From assembly GCA_902577905.1 (NCBI GenBank), contig CACHAQ010000015.1, positions 1 to 34,288 of the forward strand: 34,288 bases of DNA. The letters are read 5' to 3'. Positions 1 through 7,456 of this stretch are shown here, piece by piece. A model generated the notes under the pieces. It was not told the DNA's origin. It was given only the letters and a program-made list of their open reading frames with translations, and ran no database searches. A program made the position numbers and the translations under genes. The stretch is from an uncultured Alphaproteobacteria bacterium (lineage in GTDB: Bacteria > Pseudomonadota > Alphaproteobacteria > HIMB59 > GCA-002718135). Within the stretch, counting starts at the first letter, position 1. Each line of letters starts with the position of its first letter.

Positions 1-515
1 GGGTTGTGACTGGTGTTGGTATTCCTCAACTCTCTGCTGTGATGGATACATATCAAGTTGCCAATAAATTTAAAATTCCTGTGATTGCAGATGGAGGAAT
101 AAAAACATCAGGTGATATTGCAAAAGCTATAGCAGGCGGTGCAAGTGCTTGCATGATAGGGTCTTTATTTGCTGGCACTGAAGAATCACCAGGAAAATTA
201 TTAACGATTAAAGGTAAAAAATTTAAATCCTATAGAGGTATGGGTTCAGTAGGAGCAATGCAAAAGGGTTCTTTTGATCGATACTCCCAAGAAGAAACAA
301 AGAATGCCAAAAAATTAGTGGCAGAAGGTGTTGAAGGGATGGTTCCATATAAAGGTAAAATAGAAGATGTAGCGTATCAACTTGTTGGTGGGTTAAAATC
401 TTCGATGGGTTACACTGGTCATAAAACGATTAAGAAAATGCAAGGCAATTGTAAATTTGTGTTTATTTCTAAAGCAGGAGCCCGCGAAAGTAATGTCCAC
501 GACGTCATTATGTAA
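1..515 (+). CDS. guaB: IMP dehydrogenase, C-terminal part (5' end outside window)
   Basis: GuaB oxidises IMP to XMP with NAD+, the first committed step to GMP. Only about the last 170 residues are present. The frame is open to the left edge, so the gene starts outside the window. The visible part begins at the T-G-V-G segment that follows the catalytic cysteine loop. It continues with the phosphate-binding stretch ([20 protein letters not shown]), the GMGSVGAM segment, the flap ([11 protein letters not shown]) and the usual end ([18 protein letters not shown]). Nothing looks broken. It lies 42 bases upstream of purE on the same strand, which puts GMP synthesis next to IMP synthesis. Recognition is very secure; the catalytic Cys itself is not visible. 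Confidence 0.97.
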   Translation, partial: VVTGVGIPQLSAVMDTYQVANKFKIPVIADGGIKTSGDIAKAIAGGASACMIGSLFAGTEESPGKLLTIKGKKFKSYRGMGSVGAMQKGSFDRYSQEETKNAKKLVAEGVEGMVPYKGKIEDVAYQLVGGLKSSMGYTGHKTIKKMQGNCKFVFISKAGARESNVHDVIM

Positions 516-518
516 TAA

Positions 519-546
519 TGTATCGAATCATCATTGAATTGATACA
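519..546 (+). other. small inverted repeat between guaB and purE
   Basis: TGTATC (519-524) and GATACA (541-546) are exact reverse complements. With one bulged G the stem extends by AAT/ATT to nine pairs around a loop of about nine bases. No T-run follows, so it does not look like a classical intrinsic terminator. It could be an RNA-processing or attenuation element, or chance in AT-rich DNA. Confidence 0.3.
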
Positions 547-557
547 ATAAAACAAAA

Positions 558-1049
558 ATGACCTCAGCATCAACAAAACATAAGGTAGCAATTGTGATGG
601 GAAGTAAGTCTGATTATGCTACCATGAAAAATTGTGAAAAAATTTTAAGATTACTGAAAGTTAAATTTGAAACCAAAATTGTTTCTGCACACCGTACACC
701 AGAGAGAATGTTTAAATTTGCCAAAGCAGCTGAAGATAACAATATTTCTGTCATTATTGCTGGTGCAGGAGGCTCTGCGCATTTACCAGGAATGATTGCA
801 TCATTAACAACTATACCTGTTATCGGTGTACCAGTAGAAAGTCGTAAATTAAAGGGATTGGATAGTTTGTTATCTATAGTACAAATGCCAAAAGGTATCC
901 CTGTTGGTAGTGTTGCAATTGGTGAAGATGGAGCAATGAATGCTGGTTTATATGCAGCTTCCATTATTGCTCTTACGAATAAAGAAATTAAGAAAAATTT
1001 AAAAAATTACCGAACTAAACAATCAAAAGCTGTTAAACAAAAACCATAA
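558..1049 (+). CDS. purE: N5-carboxyaminoimidazole ribonucleotide mutase (class I PurE)
   Basis: PurE moves the carboxyl group of N5-CAIR to give CAIR, working directly after PurK in de novo purine synthesis. The 163-residue protein is full length for class I PurE. It has the nucleotide-binding start VMGSKSD (13-19), the SAHRTP motif (43-48, with the key His45), and the [12 protein letters not shown] loop (68-79, His75) typical of the bacterial mutase rather than the animal carboxylase. The lysine-rich C-terminal tail (about 141-163) is poorly conserved. It is followed three bases later by purK, so the two are surely cotranscribed, possibly with guaB upstream. The start is the first ATG and leaves only a short spacer after guaB. 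Confidence 0.96.
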   Translation: MTSASTKHKVAIVMGSKSDYATMKNCEKILRLLKVKFETKIVSAHRTPERMFKFAKAAEDNNISVIIAGAGGSAHLPGMIASLTTIPVIGVPVESRKLKGLDSLLSIVQMPKGIPVGSVAIGEDGAMNAGLYAASIIALTNKEIKKNLKNYRTKQSKAVKQKP

Positions 1050-1052
1050 GTC

Positions 1053-2096
1053 ATGAATACACCCACACTTGGCATTATCGGTGGTGGACAATTAGGAAGT
1101 CTTTTAGCAGATGCAGCAAAAAAAATAGATATACAAACTGTCATATTAAGTGATGATCCTGATGCGCCCGGGAAACACTTTGCGACTAAATTTATTTTTG
1201 GTCAGTATGATGATGATACAACGATAAATAATTTTATTAATGCAGTTGATCTTGTTACATATGAATTTGAAAATATTCCCTTTGCAATACTCAAAAAGAT
1301 TAATGAAAAGAAACAAGTTTTACCTAAACCAGAAATTAATCGACTCATTCAACACCGGGAAACAGAAAAAAAATTTCTCAATGATAATAATATAACAACA
1401 ACAAAATATGTAACTATCAAAAATGAAAAGGATTTGAGTGAAAATGTAGACTTGCTTCCTGGTTTGTTAAAAACAACAACATTAGGATACGATGGCAAAG
1501 GTCAGTATAAATTACATACTGAAGATGATATTACGAACGAAATTGATTTTACAAAAGAATACATTTTAGAAAAACTCATTCATCTTAAAAAAGAAATCTC
1601 AGTCGTCATTACTCGTTATGATCAAAATAGTTATGAGATCTATGACCCTATTGAGAATGTTCATGAAGAACAAATTTTAAAATATTCAACAATACCAAGT
1701 GATATTTCTGATAACATAAGAATAAAATCAATTGAGTGGGCAAAACACGTTGTAGAAAAACTAGATTATATTGGAACGTTATGTGTAGAATTTTTTATTG
1801 ATACTGATGATAATTTATATGCTAACGAAATTGCTCCTCGTGTTCATAATTCTGGGCATTTGACAATGAACTCGCATAATATTAGTCAATTTGAAAATCA
1901 TGTACGAGCAGTATGCGGCTTAGAAAAGATAGAAACAAAAAAATTATATAATGCCAAAATGATTAATTTAATTGGTGATGAGATATCACCGTACCGAAAT
2001 AAAAAATTTAAAGATAACGAATTTTTTTATGATTATTTAAAAACAGAAATTAAACAAAAAAGAAAAATGGGTCATTTAACGATTATAGAAAAATAA
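1053..2096 (+). CDS. purK: N5-carboxyaminoimidazole ribonucleotide synthase (PurK)
   Basis: PurK is an ATP-grasp enzyme that makes N5-CAIR from AIR, bicarbonate and ATP, supplying PurE. The 347 residues match the usual family length. Visible elements are the N-terminal dinucleotide-like loop GIIGGGQLG (8-16), the ATP-grasp lid region TTTLGYDGKGQ, and the metal/phosphate segment NEIAPRVHNSGHLTMNSH followed by QFENHVRAVCGL. It lies three bases after purE and is the last gene of this + strand group. Its stop is only ten bases from the stop of the convergent purC, so there is little room for a separate terminator. Confidence 0.96.
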   Translation: MNTPTLGIIGGGQLGSLLADAAKKIDIQTVILSDDPDAPGKHFATKFIFGQYDDDTTINNFINAVDLVTYEFENIPFAILKKINEKKQVLPKPEINRLIQHRETEKKFLNDNNITTTKYVTIKNEKDLSENVDLLPGLLKTTTLGYDGKGQYKLHTEDDITNEIDFTKEYILEKLIHLKKEISVVITRYDQNSYEIYDPIENVHEEQILKYSTIPSDISDNIRIKSIEWAKHVVEKLDYIGTLCVEFFIDTDDNLYANEIAPRVHNSGHLTMNSHNISQFENHVRAVCGLEKIETKKLYNAKMINLIGDEISPYRNKKFKDNEFFYDYLKTEIKQKRKMGHLTIIEK

Positions 2097-2106
2097 ATTA
2101 TTAACT

Positions 2107-3003
2107 TTAATTAAATTGATCAGTTAACTTTGTTACCAGTTGATATTTATTGGCGACATTTACTAAATCTTCTCCTTCACGAAAAGATTGTTTATCTAAT
2201 TGTTTAGTTGGATCTCCTCCAGGCCATATTCGCCAACTATCATTATCAACGACATCAGATAAAACTAACGAATTATCCGATACTTTAAAACCAAGCTCAA
2301 ACTTAATATCAACTAAATGTATAGGACCATCAATTGTCTTAATAGTTTTCCATTTGTCTTCAATAAGCTCAAAACTTGGAAGAATAATTTTATTAATAGC
2401 TATTTCTAATTCTTGATCAGACAATAATTTTTTGGTTTTCATCAAGCTTTTGCTTGTTATAGGTTGTTTGGCAGAAAATAACTCCCATTCTTCTCCAGTT
2501 TTAACAAAAGGATCCGTAAATACACCCTCTTCCCATTTTCCTTCTTTTAAAAATTGTCTTCTCGCTTCACTCTCATCCATTTGAACAGGTTCTGCAACAT
2601 GTGGAGGGATAACAACCGCTTGTTTATGAAATATTTCCCAAACTAAGTTTTCAAATTGATGGGGATTGCTTTTATCTTTTTCAAATTGAGTGTTTCTACT
2701 TAAATAACTTCCCCATGCATAGCGTCTAACTACAAATTCTAAAGGAAGCATATTGCAGTTGTAACTTAAAAGACTATTTGGCGAATCTTGTTCAATAAAT
2801 GATGTTGCAATACCTGCCTTGCTTAGCATGTTAAACACATTACTTGTTTGTTTTGTCTTTTGTATTCCAATATCTTTAATTTCCTCTTTCTTCGCTGCAT
2901 CCCCACCTGTTAAAAAATCTTTTGTTACAATTCGAATGATATTTTGATCATTCGTTTTCTCAATAATTTTTGTTTTTCCTTCAACTAGAAAAGAATTACT
3001 CAT
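2107..3003 (-). CDS. purC: SAICAR synthase, long (~300-residue) type
   Basis: PurC joins CAIR and aspartate with ATP to give SAICAR. I start it at the ATG at 3003 (MSNSFLVEGKTKI), giving 298 residues. An in-frame ATG 14 codons upstream would add a non-conserved leader and overlap purD by about 50 bases. The chosen start overlaps the purD stop by eight bases, a common coupling. Visible motifs are EGKTKI near the N terminus (phosphate-binding strand), the middle segment EFVVRRYAWGSYL and the acidic DIKFELG segment near residue 230. It is longer than the ~240-residue E. coli enzyme and nearer to the ~300-residue class that includes yeast Ade1. Last gene of the purM-N-F-D-C operon. Confidence 0.93.
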   Translation of the reverse strand: MSNSFLVEGKTKIIEKTNDQNIIRIVTKDFLTGGDAAKKEEIKDIGIQKTKQTSNVFNMLSKAGIATSFIEQDSPNSLLSYNCNMLPLEFVVRRYAWGSYLSRNTQFEKDKSNPHQFENLVWEIFHKQAVVIPPHVAEPVQMDESEARRQFLKEGKWEEGVFTDPFVKTGEEWELFSAKQPITSKSLMKTKKLLSDQELEIAINKIILPSFELIEDKWKTIKTIDGPIHLVDIKFELGFKVSDNSLVLSDVVDNDSWRIWPGGDPTKQLDKQSFREGEDLVNVANKYQLVTKLTDQFN

Positions 3004-4273
3004 CAATATATCTCCAACCAATATCTTTTCGATAATATCCCTCATCCCAATTAATTTGATTGATTATATTGTGAATGTTTTCTCTAATAGTTTTTAAATC
3101 CTTACCCGTATTAGAGATATTTAAGACGCGCCCACCATTAGAGAGCCATTTGTTTTCTTTAAGCATTGTTCCTGCATGAAATATATAGTCATCCATTGTT
3201 AAAGTAAGATTTTCCAAATTATTAATTGGTGTTAATTTTTTATAATCCTCAGGATAACCATGAGCAGCCATTACTACTGTCATGGCATAATCATTTTTCC
3301 ACTTAATTTTTTTTATTTCATTTAAGTTGCCTATCGCTGATGCATGAAGGAGTTCTAATAAATCTGTTTCTAATAGTGGAATAATTGCTTGTGTTTCCGG
3401 ATCGCCGAAACGAACATTAATTTCGAGTAAATTTGGACCCTTGTCTGTTAGAATTAATCCTGCATAAAACATTCCTTGATACTTGATGCCTTGTTCAGCA
3501 AGATGTTGAACGATAGGTTCAACAAATGTTTTGGATAATTCATTCATTTTATTTGACGAAATAGAAGGAACAGGTGTGTAGGCTCCCATACCACCAGTAT
3601 TTAACCCTTTTTCTCCTTCTAAGATTTTTTTATGATCTTGTGCTGTTGTAAGTGGCAACACAAATCCATTTTTATCAACAAGTGAAAATAGGCTTACCTC
3701 TTCACCAACTAAAAATTCTTCAATAACAACAACTGAACCAGCATCACCAAAAGAATTATCTTTAAAACATTTTATCAGTGCATCTTTTGCATCTTCCATT
3801 GTTTGACAAATAATAACTCCTTTTCCTGCTGCTAAACCATCAGCTTTAATAACAAGAGGATAGGATTGGTTTTGACAAAAAATGAAGGCATCATCATAGT
3901 TGTCAAATACGTCATAAGCAGCTGTTGCTATATGTAATTTTTTACAAATATCTTTTGTAAACTTTTTTGATTTTTCTAGTTCAGCTCCCATCTGATCAGG
4001 GCCAAAGACTAAAATAGAATTGTTCATTAAAAGGTTGGATAATCCTTTAGTTAAAGGTAGTTCTGGACCTATTACCACTAGATCAATTTTATTTTCTAGA
4101 CAAAATTGAAGAATAGCATCATGATCATCAACATCTGTGATAATTGAAGAAGCAATCTCACTGATACTATCACTTCCAGGAATACAATATAAATTAGAAC
4201 AATTAGGAGATTGTTTTATGCCATAACATAATGCGTGCTCTCTTCCACCATTACCAATGACAAGAACGTTCAT
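2996..4273 (-). CDS. purD: phosphoribosylamine-glycine ligase
   Basis: PurD (GAR synthetase) condenses phosphoribosylamine with glycine using ATP, the second step of purine synthesis. The 425 residues are full length for the family. Visible features are the N-terminal NVLVIGNGGREHAL loop, VVIGPELPLTKGL, the ATP-grasp segment KADGLAAGKGVII, the GGMGAYTPVP motif, and the metal-binding LEINVRFGDPETQ. It lies 20 bases downstream of purF and overlaps purC by eight bases, fixing its place in the operon next to the enzyme (PurF) that makes its unstable substrate. Confidence 0.97.
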   Translation of the reverse strand: MNVLVIGNGGREHALCYGIKQSPNCSNLYCIPGSDSISEIASSIITDVDDHDAILQFCLENKIDLVVIGPELPLTKGLSNLLMNNSILVFGPDQMGAELEKSKKFTKDICKKLHIATAAYDVFDNYDDAFIFCQNQSYPLVIKADGLAAGKGVIICQTMEDAKDALIKCFKDNSFGDAGSVVVIEEFLVGEEVSLFSLVDKNGFVLPLTTAQDHKKILEGEKGLNTGGMGAYTPVPSISSNKMNELSKTFVEPIVQHLAEQGIKYQGMFYAGLILTDKGPNLLEINVRFGDPETQAIIPLLETDLLELLHASAIGNLNEIKKIKWKNDYAMTVVMAAHGYPEDYKKLTPINNLENLTLTMDDYIFHAGTMLKENKWLSNGGRVLNISNTGKDLKTIRENIHNIINQINWDEGYYRKDIGWRYIDE

Positions 4274-4293
4274 GAAAAAAAATAATTCATTAA

Positions 4294-5781
4294 TTAATTA
4301 TTTGAAGCAAGACTTAAGAATGAAAGTTTTTTTAAGCTTTCGTCATTCAAGTAATCTAAAGGTCTGACTGGATACTCTCCTGTAAAATAATGATCAGTAA
4401 ATTGAGGATTATCATTATCTCTCTCATCATAACCAAGAGCTTGATACAGACCATCTAATGATAAAAATTTTAATGATTTAGCTCCAATATATTTACACAT
4501 TTCCTCTAAATTTTTGTTTGCAGCTAATAATTCTTCTTGGGTTGGAGTATCAACTCCATAAAAATCAGGATATTTAATTGCAGGTGAAGCAATACGCATA
4601 TGGACTTCTTTTGCGCCAAAATCATGTAGCATTTTTATTATCTTAGTGGATGTTGTTCCTCGAACCAATGAGTCGTCAATTAAAACAACTTTCTTTTTTT
4701 TAATAGAACTTTGGTTAGGATTTAGTTTTAACTTTACACCTAAACTTCTAATTTGCTGAGTTGGCTCAATAAATGTCCTCCCCACATAATGATTTCGTAT
4801 TAATCCTAATTCAAAAGGAATGCCAGACTCTTGACTAAAACCAAGTGCAGCAGGAACACCTGAGTCTGGAACTGGTACGACTACATCAGGTTTTATATCG
4901 GTTTCTTTTGCTAAGTATGTACCTAAATTTTTTCTATATTCATATGCGGTTTTATTTTTTAAAATACTATCTGGCCGCGAAAAATAAATATATTCAAAAA
5001 CACATGGTTTGATTTGTTTTTTTGGAAAAGGTCTTCGACTTTCAACTTTATTATCTTTTATAACTACAACTTCTCCATTTTCAATTTCACGGATAAATTT
5101 TGCACCAATAATGTCTAGCGCGCAAGTTTCAGAGGCAAGGATAAATGCATTTTTAAATTTACCTAAAACAAGTGGTCGAATACCTAACGGATCTCTTGCA
5201 CCAATCAACGTACCATTAGCAATAATTGATAAAGCATAACCACCTTGAATTTGCATTAAAGCATCAATAATTTTATTTAAAATATCTTTCTTTTTTGAAC
5301 GAGCTACAAGTTGAACAATTGTTTCGGTATCTGATGTTGTTTGAAATATTGCACCTTCACGTACCATTTGCTCTCTTAAAAGGAGTGCATTAGTTAAATT
5401 ACCATTATGAGCAATACTAATCGCTCCACCATGAAGGTCAGCATAAAAAGGTTGTATATTCCTTATTGTTTCACCGCCCGTTGTTGAATAGCGATTGTGT
5501 CCTATCGCAATTTTTCCCTTTAACTTGTCTAATGAGTGTTTCTTCGTAAAATTATCGCCAACCAATCCAAATTTTCTTTCTGAGTGATAGGAGTTGCCAT
5601 CATAACTTACAATTCCACAACCTTCTTGACCACGGTGTTGCAACGCATGCAAACCAAGAGCTGTTAAAGCTGCAGCATCTTTGGTTCCACTTATTCCAAA
5701 AACACCACACTCCTCATTAAATCTGGGAACATGAGAATGCCTTACCCTGATTTTTTTTAGGAAATTTAATCGATTTTTCAT
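4294..5781 (-). CDS. purF: amidophosphoribosyltransferase, Fe-S ligands mostly lost
   Basis: PurF transfers the glutamine amide to PRPP to form phosphoribosylamine, the committed step of purine synthesis. The N-terminal glutaminase nucleophile is Cys25 (ECGVFG), preceded by a 24-residue stretch presumably removed as a propeptide. HNRYSTTGG, AHNGNLTN and SDTETIV mark the Ntn glutaminase fold. The PRPP loop is VVLIDDSLVRGTTS (365-378). Of the four cysteines that bind the 4Fe-4S cluster in the Bacillus-type enzyme, only Cys260 seems kept; the HPCFYG site reads YPDFYG, and the C-terminal CxxC region has no cysteine. This protein therefore probably has no cluster. It begins one base after the purN stop. 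495 residues, full length. Confidence 0.97.
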   Translation of the reverse strand: MKNRLNFLKKIRVRHSHVPRFNEECGVFGISGTKDAAALTALGLHALQHRGQEGCGIVSYDGNSYHSERKFGLVGDNFTKKHSLDKLKGKIAIGHNRYSTTGGETIRNIQPFYADLHGGAISIAHNGNLTNALLLREQMVREGAIFQTTSDTETIVQLVARSKKKDILNKIIDALMQIQGGYALSIIANGTLIGARDPLGIRPLVLGKFKNAFILASETCALDIIGAKFIREIENGEVVVIKDNKVESRRPFPKKQIKPCVFEYIYFSRPDSILKNKTAYEYRKNLGTYLAKETDIKPDVVVPVPDSGVPAALGFSQESGIPFELGLIRNHYVGRTFIEPTQQIRSLGVKLKLNPNQSSIKKKKVVLIDDSLVRGTTSTKIIKMLHDFGAKEVHMRIASPAIKYPDFYGVDTPTQEELLAANKNLEEMCKYIGAKSLKFLSLDGLYQALGYDERDNDNPQFTDHYFTGEYPVRPLDYLNDESLKKLSFLSLASNN

Positions 5782-5782
5782 C

Positions 5783-6352
5783 TTACTGTTGTCTTGTTAA
5801 AAGTGTTTTTGCAACCATTTGTAATGCTCTAGGATAAACCTTATGCTCTTCTATCAATATTTTCTTTGAGAGTGATTCGGTATTATCTTTCTTCAAAATC
5901 TTTACTTTTTTTTGCAATATAATCTTTCCAGAGTCAATTTTAGCGCTAACGTAATGAACACTACAACCAGAATAGCTCGCTTTAGCCTTTATGGCCTGAT
6001 CCTGAGCATTTAAGCCTTTGAAAGCTGGAAGATAAGATGGATGAATATTGATTAATCGCGATTGCCACTGCCTTACAAATTTTGAGTCTAAAACTTGCAT
6101 AAAACCAGCCAAACAAATGATGTCTATATTTTTTAGATACTTTATGACTTTGTTTTCGAAATTTTTTCTTGGAATAAAATGTATGAATGGAATTTTATTT
6201 TTTTTGGCAATAGTTAAACCTTTTGCTTTGGAGTTATTAGAGACGACTAATTGAACCTGTACTAAACTTTGTTTTTTAAATGATGATTGTATTAGGGATT
6301 CTAAATTGGAACCTCTTCCTGATATGAAAATAGCAACCTGTAATTTTTTCAA
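5783..6352 (-). CDS. purN: phosphoribosylglycinamide formyltransferase, TTG start
   Basis: PurN transfers a formyl group from 10-formyl-tetrahydrofolate to GAR. The 189-residue protein carries SGRGSNL (11-17) for phosphate binding and the catalytic trio Asn102, His104 (NIHPSYLP) and Asp140 (the DSGKII segment). The start appears to be TTG at 6352. It overlaps the purM stop as TTGA and gives the expected N terminus (MKKLQVAIFISGRGSN); no ATG lies close enough to keep the conserved first strand. The four-base overlap with purM and one-base gap to purF indicate tight translational coupling. PurN rather than formate-dependent PurT is used here. Confidence 0.96.
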   Translation of the reverse strand: MKKLQVAIFISGRGSNLESLIQSSFKKQSLVQVQLVVSNNSKAKGLTIAKKNKIPFIHFIPRKNFENKVIKYLKNIDIICLAGFMQVLDSKFVRQWQSRLINIHPSYLPAFKGLNAQDQAIKAKASYSGCSVHYVSAKIDSGKIILQKKVKILKKDNTESLSKKILIEEHKVYPRALQMVAKTLLTRQQ

Positions 6353-7383
6353 CTAATTGTGCACCTTGATGATTTGTTAACTTCTATTTTCCCAATTTCA
6401 AAAATATCTAAATTTTCATCTTTTATTAATTGCTCAAATTCTTTGTAATTATTTTTTGAAATAGTCATAATCAAACCTAATCCGCAATTAAAAGTCTTCA
6501 ACATTTCTTCATCTGAAATGTTAGCTAAACTTTGAAACCATTGGAAAATTTCTTCATCACAAATAAATTTTTTATCAATCCTTGCTGATAAATTTTCAGA
6601 GAGCATTCTTGGTGCATTACCAATAATACCTCCGCCTGTTATATGTGAAATACCATTGATAAGATTTGTTGTTAAAATTTTTTTTAAAAAAGGAAAATAT
6701 AATTTTGTTGGAGCCATTAAGGCTGCTGCATTTGTTTCATAAGATGATTTAAATTCTGTTTCTTTATGTAGATCTATATTTTTATCTTTTAAAACTTTTC
6801 GAATGAGAGAATATCCATTTGAATGAAAGCCCGAAGATCTAATCCCATAAAGAAGATCATCTTCTTTCATAACATCTCTTTTAGGTAGAATTTTTTTTCT
6901 CTCTACTGCACCAACACAAAATCCAGCAAAATCGAAATCATCTTTTTTATAAAGCCCAGGCATCTCTGCTGTTTCACCACCAATAAGAGAGCAATTATTT
7001 ATCTTGCAAGCTTCAGTGATACTTTTCATAATTTTTAAAAAAGAATTTTTATCAATCTTCGAAGAAGCATAGTAATCTAAAAAAAATAATGGCTCTGCGC
7101 CGTGGCAAAGAATATCATTAAGGCACATACCAACAAGATCATGACCCAAACCATCTAAAATGTCAGTTTCAATCCCTAGTAATATTTTTGTCCCTATGCC
7201 ATCTGTACCAGAGACCAATAAAGGATCTTCATATCCACAATTTTTAAGATCAAAAATACCACCAAATCCGCCAATTTTATCAAAATTTCCGTTTCTGTTT
7301 GTTGATTTGCTTAGCTCAGAAATATCTTCAACAAGGGCATCTGTATTTTCTATATCAACACCTGCTTCTTTATATGTTGTCAT
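6349..7383 (-). CDS. purM: phosphoribosylformylglycinamidine cyclo-ligase (AIR synthase)
   Basis: PurM closes the imidazole ring, converting FGAM to AIR with ATP. The 344 residues are the standard length. Visible segments are GTDGIGTKILLG (the ATP/substrate loop), GAEPLFFLDYYAS, LIGGETAEMPGLY and HITGGGIIGNAPRML. It is the first gene of the - strand operon purM-N-F-D-C. It faces purL across a 73-base spacer, so FGAM synthetase (PurL/PurQ) and FGAM cyclase (PurM) start from the same divergent control region. Confidence 0.97.
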   Translation of the reverse strand: MTTYKEAGVDIENTDALVEDISELSKSTNRNGNFDKIGGFGGIFDLKNCGYEDPLLVSGTDGIGTKILLGIETDILDGLGHDLVGMCLNDILCHGAEPLFFLDYYASSKIDKNSFLKIMKSITEACKINNCSLIGGETAEMPGLYKKDDFDFAGFCVGAVERKKILPKRDVMKEDDLLYGIRSSGFHSNGYSLIRKVLKDKNIDLHKETEFKSSYETNAAALMAPTKLYFPFLKKILTTNLINGISHITGGGIIGNAPRMLSENLSARIDKKFICDEEIFQWFQSLANISDEEMLKTFNCGLGLIMTISKNNYKEFEQLIKDENLDIFEIGKIEVNKSSRCTIS

Positions 7384-7456
7384 ATTTAATTAGTTTTAAA
7401 CGAATCGTTAACGAGTAAACTATTAATATAGTAAATTAAGTTGATTCGTACTCATA
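7384..7456. promoter_or_regulatory. divergent purM / purL control region with palindrome
   Basis: This 73-base spacer must hold both promoters for two purine operons. It contains a perfect 10-base palindrome TCGTTAACGA (7405-7414). A 7-base inverted repeat, ACGAATC (7400-7406) with GATTCGT (7443-7449), spans most of the spacer and overlaps the first two bases of that palindrome. AT-rich -10-like strings such as TATAGT (7427-7432) occur, but I cannot assign a convincing -35/-10 pair. A shared purine repressor site is plausible inference; no known operator consensus was matched. Confidence 0.45.

Noticed and set aside
614..964. 116-codon open frame opposite purE
   Set aside because: It is a shadow of a well-conserved gene; the translation matches no family I recognise and it lacks a ribosome site.
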